Below, one piece after another: positions 60,552-64,000 of a stretch of 64,000 bases of DNA. The stretch is from Batillaria attramentaria (Eukaryota > Mollusca > Gastropoda > Batillariidae): contig JACVVK020000139.1 in the NCBI GenBank assembly GCA_018292915.2, positions 682,001 through 746,000 on the forward strand. The letters run 5' to 3'. The notes beneath the pieces were generated by a model. It was not told where the DNA came from and did not search any database. It saw only the letters and a list, made by a program, of their open reading frames with translations. The translations under genes were made by a program, and so were the position numbers. Each line of letters starts with the position of its first letter. Positions within the stretch are counted from its first letter, which is position 1.

Positions 60552-63500
60552 AGAGGAAACGAGTGTTATTGTTGGGTGCCGGCCGGTGGGCGAGCGGAGT
60601 ATAAAGCCGAGGATGAGGAAAAACCAAACTCGGGCACGCAGAGAATGCTTCCTTTTGTGACACGGGGGACAGTTATGATTGACTGATGGGGACGGTAGCG
60701 TAGCTGGTCACTTGCAGGGGGTCAGCACAGGGACAGACTCGCTCTGTGTTGAGCGCGTGGAGTCAGAACAGACGTCGTGGACTAGTAGATTCGCCCAGGT
60801 GTAGGAGACAAATGACACAGGAGTTAAGTTTTACGTCGCGCTGCAGTCTTGGGTTCAAAACTGGGTGCGTTCGCATCAGGGTAAGTTCATAGTTCGTGTT
60901 CAAGTTGCGGTGCTGTACTTAGGTGACATGGTTTGTTGGTTGTGGTGACTTTTATCTTTCAGTGTGTCTCAGCTTCAGCCCAATGCGTTTCAGTGCTATT
61001 GTGAAATCGGATATACTGTAGCTCGGTCAGGTTTGTGAGTCCTAGAAGATATATCTTTCACACACAATCACAATGTACTGCATGCATCAGTGAACTTGAA
61101 TGACACAGGCAATACCCCCCCCCCCACCACCACCACCACCACCACCCTGTCCCCTGAAGGAAAGGTGTCTGGGTTGGTTTAGTTTTTTGTTTGTTTGGTT
61201 TTTTTTTTCCTGTGGCAGTCAGTATTTCAGGGTCGGTTTGTTGTTGTTTTTTTTTAGGGGGGAGGGGAGAGGGTAGAAATGTTCACACTTGAATAGCACA
61301 CTGTAAATGTGTTTGCCTAATACAAGCTGTTACTTTGATGAAATGTCCTGCTTGGTTCTAAATCTTGGTACAAACTACAGACTTGGACACATTTAATTCT
61401 CTGTATTTGGTGAATGTAAGCGGATTGCACAAACCCTAATCAGATTGATGGGTGTGTGACTTAGTGCAGATCCTTGGGATGGGGATGGGACTGCAGCCTG
61501 TGTCCTCTTTACAGGATTGTATGACAGCTATAAGTGATTTTCCGCTACATGCGTAGAGAAGCGCATTATTTACACTGAGGACCAACTTCGAGTATAATTA
61601 CGGTAGTGTAGTCAGATTTGAACAACATGATTAGGCCCCCCAAAAAAAAAAATTGTTGTTTCTGGTAACCCGACCAACCCAATTCCCCCCCCCCCCAAAA
61701 AAAAATAAATAAATAAAAATTGGGGGGGGGGGGCTGCTGTAAAAAACAACAACAACAACAACAACAAAAAAACAAGCAGGACCAGTTTCGGTTTTCATGC
61801 GCCTGTCGTCAGGGAAGTCGTGCGCCAGTGCGGACCCAAGATTAAAACGAAATATGGTAAGGTAGTGTGTTATAATATTAAATACAGTTTCACAGAGCAT
61901 CATTTCTTATTAATACCCAGTTTCTTTGTTCTTGGATATGTGTGTGTGTGTGTGGGGGGGGGGGGGGGTTAAAAACAAAAACAAAAAAAAACCCTACCTA
62001 CCTACCTACCCTATTTGTTTTAGCCATGTTACCAGAAACAGCAATATATTTTTTTTTGGCCTTATGAAGGTGATCAGGTAGATCCTGATGCCAGATTGTT
62101 CGGTGCTGTGACTAAGGCACACCTGGTATTAATTAGGTGTTAGGATCACTGGTCTAATGAGGATGCGAATCGGATTGAGTGAACATTATAACTGGTAAAC
62201 CACGCGTCATTGCACGGATAACAAGGATGCCGTATAGGTAAGACAACAATGTTTGGTATAATGAAAAATTTGTCCACATTCTAAGGTAAATCAGCACCAT
62301 AGTGAATGATTGCCAGGAATAGCGTCTCTTCTTTGCATTCCTTGAGAAATGAGGTACTATTCTGAAGTATGATTTGCCGCAGACCTTTCTTGTGCATACG
62401 TGTATTTGCACATTAGCCTGGATACACACGTACTGTAAGAAGAAGGATCCTAATTTATGATCTCATGCAGTGGCTTTTCTACAGTACATGTTTTGACTTG
62501 CAGTGGTTGTATCTGAGTGAACAAACAAAACACAGTGGGAAAGTAAATCATTACGTGTCAGCATTGCACTCTGCAGGGTAGTGTTCTCGGATTTTTTTTT
62601 TTCACGATACATTCAGATGTATGCAGAGATCTTAGTTGCCGTTTCAAGCTGGTAAACAGGGTATAGAAAACGATTAGCTCAACACACTCCATGTACACAA
62701 TCATGCAGTACAGATACAGGTTGGGGCACCGTTAGATAGGCCAGGTAACTCTACTCGTACCTACTTCAAGGTCACGTATGGCCAGAAATTACCGTTCCTT
62801 CCTTCGTGTGAACCCACACGTAACCTGCCAGTAGAACCAGCAAGGTGCAAGACAAATCACAATCCGGGATTACTACTTACTGACAAAGACTTTTTGCGCG
62901 GGGAAGGCGGTGGGGGGGGGGGGGGGGGCAGTTCAAGTGTTGGGTTTTGTTATTTTGTGGTGTGTTTGTGTTTGCTTTTTTGTTGTTGTTGTTTCTTTTG
63001 TTGTTTTTAGTGAGTCAAGTTGTGCCAGGCAGGGGAATTGTGTTGTCCATGGGCACTGACAGTGCCCTTGTTGTAATAGCACCGCATGAAATTTATTTTA
63101 CAAATGCCGCTTCCAGCAAGGCCGAAAACTTGACAAACATCACACCTTGTTTACCATGTGGTAGGATTGGCAAGGCATTGATGCGTAACATAATTAATGA
63201 AATATCACTTCTTCACTGACACATTGTTAACTATTCTGTGAAGACCATCTTTTGCTGGTGGTTACAAAATGGGTGCACGTGAAAGTAGTGCACCCAGACG
63301 GTAGTTTTCCCGCTCAAAGCACCAGGGCTGTGTCTGGCCGAACTACCTGAGTTCCTGAGACCAGGTGGGCTGGCGCGTGCAACATGCCTGGGCCCGCTCC
63401 ACGTGCCGAGCGGTGTACGCAATCTGCCAGCTGTAATTCGGGGAATGCGCTGACTACCGCTTCCACCGCAGGCACCAGGCGAATAGGCACCGCCTGCAAC

Positions 63501-63623
63501 TCTCGGCACACTTGCCATTTCATCCGGTCACAGCTCCATTTAATTTATATGCCATACTCTAGTGTGTATACATGACATACTGACTCGTCTTCAGTTTATT
63601 TCTGATGCAGTACTGGGTTGCAA

Positions 63624-63624
63624 T

Positions 63625-63678
<54 letters not shown>
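63624..63678. repeat. (GT)n microsatellite
   Basis: Uninterrupted GT repeat, followed at 63707 by poly-G. Confidence 0.97.
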
Positions 63679-63680
<2 letters not shown>

Positions 63681-64000
63681 AGTTGGTTGGTTTTGGTTGT
63701 TATTGTTGGGGGGGGGGGGGGTAATACCGTAGGCTCCGGTTGTTCTTCTACCAGCACACAACGCAAATAATCTGTACTTTTGTAAGAATGAAATTGAGCC
63801 TATATTCATATCAAAACTGGACTTCACCTTGTGACAGTCCACCTGTACATTCAGTGTGGCCATAGGACATCACGTCAGTACCAGTAAGAGTGTCGTGGTG
63901 TTCTTAGGAGATTCCATAACACGCGTTTTGAGCAGTACGTGCCATTTCCAGACTGAAGAAATGAAGTACGATCACGAGGTATGACGGGCAAGACTGACAT

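Larger units (their letters stand above)
52293..64000 (+). other. KDM6A intron 5 (part), at least 11.7 kb
   Basis: From the donor after exon 5 to the right edge no further KDM6A exon is seen. The stretch is dominated by repeats: microsatellites, poly-G tracts, a LINE remnant, and the twin minisatellites. Short open frames in it do not resemble known proteins. Confidence 0.6.

Overview
The window looks like animal nuclear DNA, most likely from a mollusc and probably a marine gastropod. That assignment rests on the genes and on repeat style (very dense (AC)n microsatellites, poly-G/C tracts, tRNA-derived SINEs, and the 'gaccttgacctt' and 'agggcgataactc' repeat families), not on a search. All four genes are split by GT-AG introns, coding exons are short (37-787 bases), and coding sequence fills only about 6% of the window. 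No bacterial-type genes, rRNA, functional tRNA or CRISPR were seen.

Layout, left to right. (1) TMEM164-like gene, minus strand: coding exons at 3805-1201, continuing off the left edge, with a probable 5' UTR exon near 13.5-13.7 kb and a 9.6-kb 5' intron filled with repeats. (2) CLNS1A (pICln), plus strand: complete in six coding exons (14235-19285), starting about 0.5 kb from the presumed TMEM164 first exon and divergent from it, so the two probably share a promoter region. (3) Angiomotin (AMOT) homologue, minus strand: eleven coding exons found between 33288 and 24270; the C-terminal exon(s) are not securely placed. It converges on CLNS1A. (4) About 12 kb of intergenic DNA (33.4-45.8 kb), rich in simple repeats and SINE pieces. 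(5) KDM6A/UTX homologue, plus strand: five N-terminal exons (45937-52292) coding for the start of the TPR region. The rest of the gene lies beyond the right edge, so the intron after exon 5 is at least 11.7 kb.

The genes are not a pathway unit. TMEM164 is an ER-type lipid acyltransferase family member, pICln is the Sm-protein assembly chaperone, angiomotin is a YAP-binding scaffold of the Hippo pathway, and KDM6A is the H3K27 demethylase. Their linkage may be old: TMEM164, AMOT and KDM6A are all X-linked in humans, while CLNS1A and AMOTL1 share 11q.

The most striking structures are in the repeats. A 72-bp minisatellite in TMEM164 is built from the end of a coding exon (including the conserved NPCH motif) plus its 5' splice site, so the gene carries twelve tandem copies of the same donor. 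Two adjacent minisatellites (81 and 120 bp) share a diverged common core. An almost intact 3.3-kb RTE-like LINE sits in KDM6A intron 4, broken by one in-frame stop and flanked by an 11-bp target-site duplication. Two copies of an ~835-bp pogo/Tigger-like MITE sit in CLNS1A intron 2 and AMOT intron 2.
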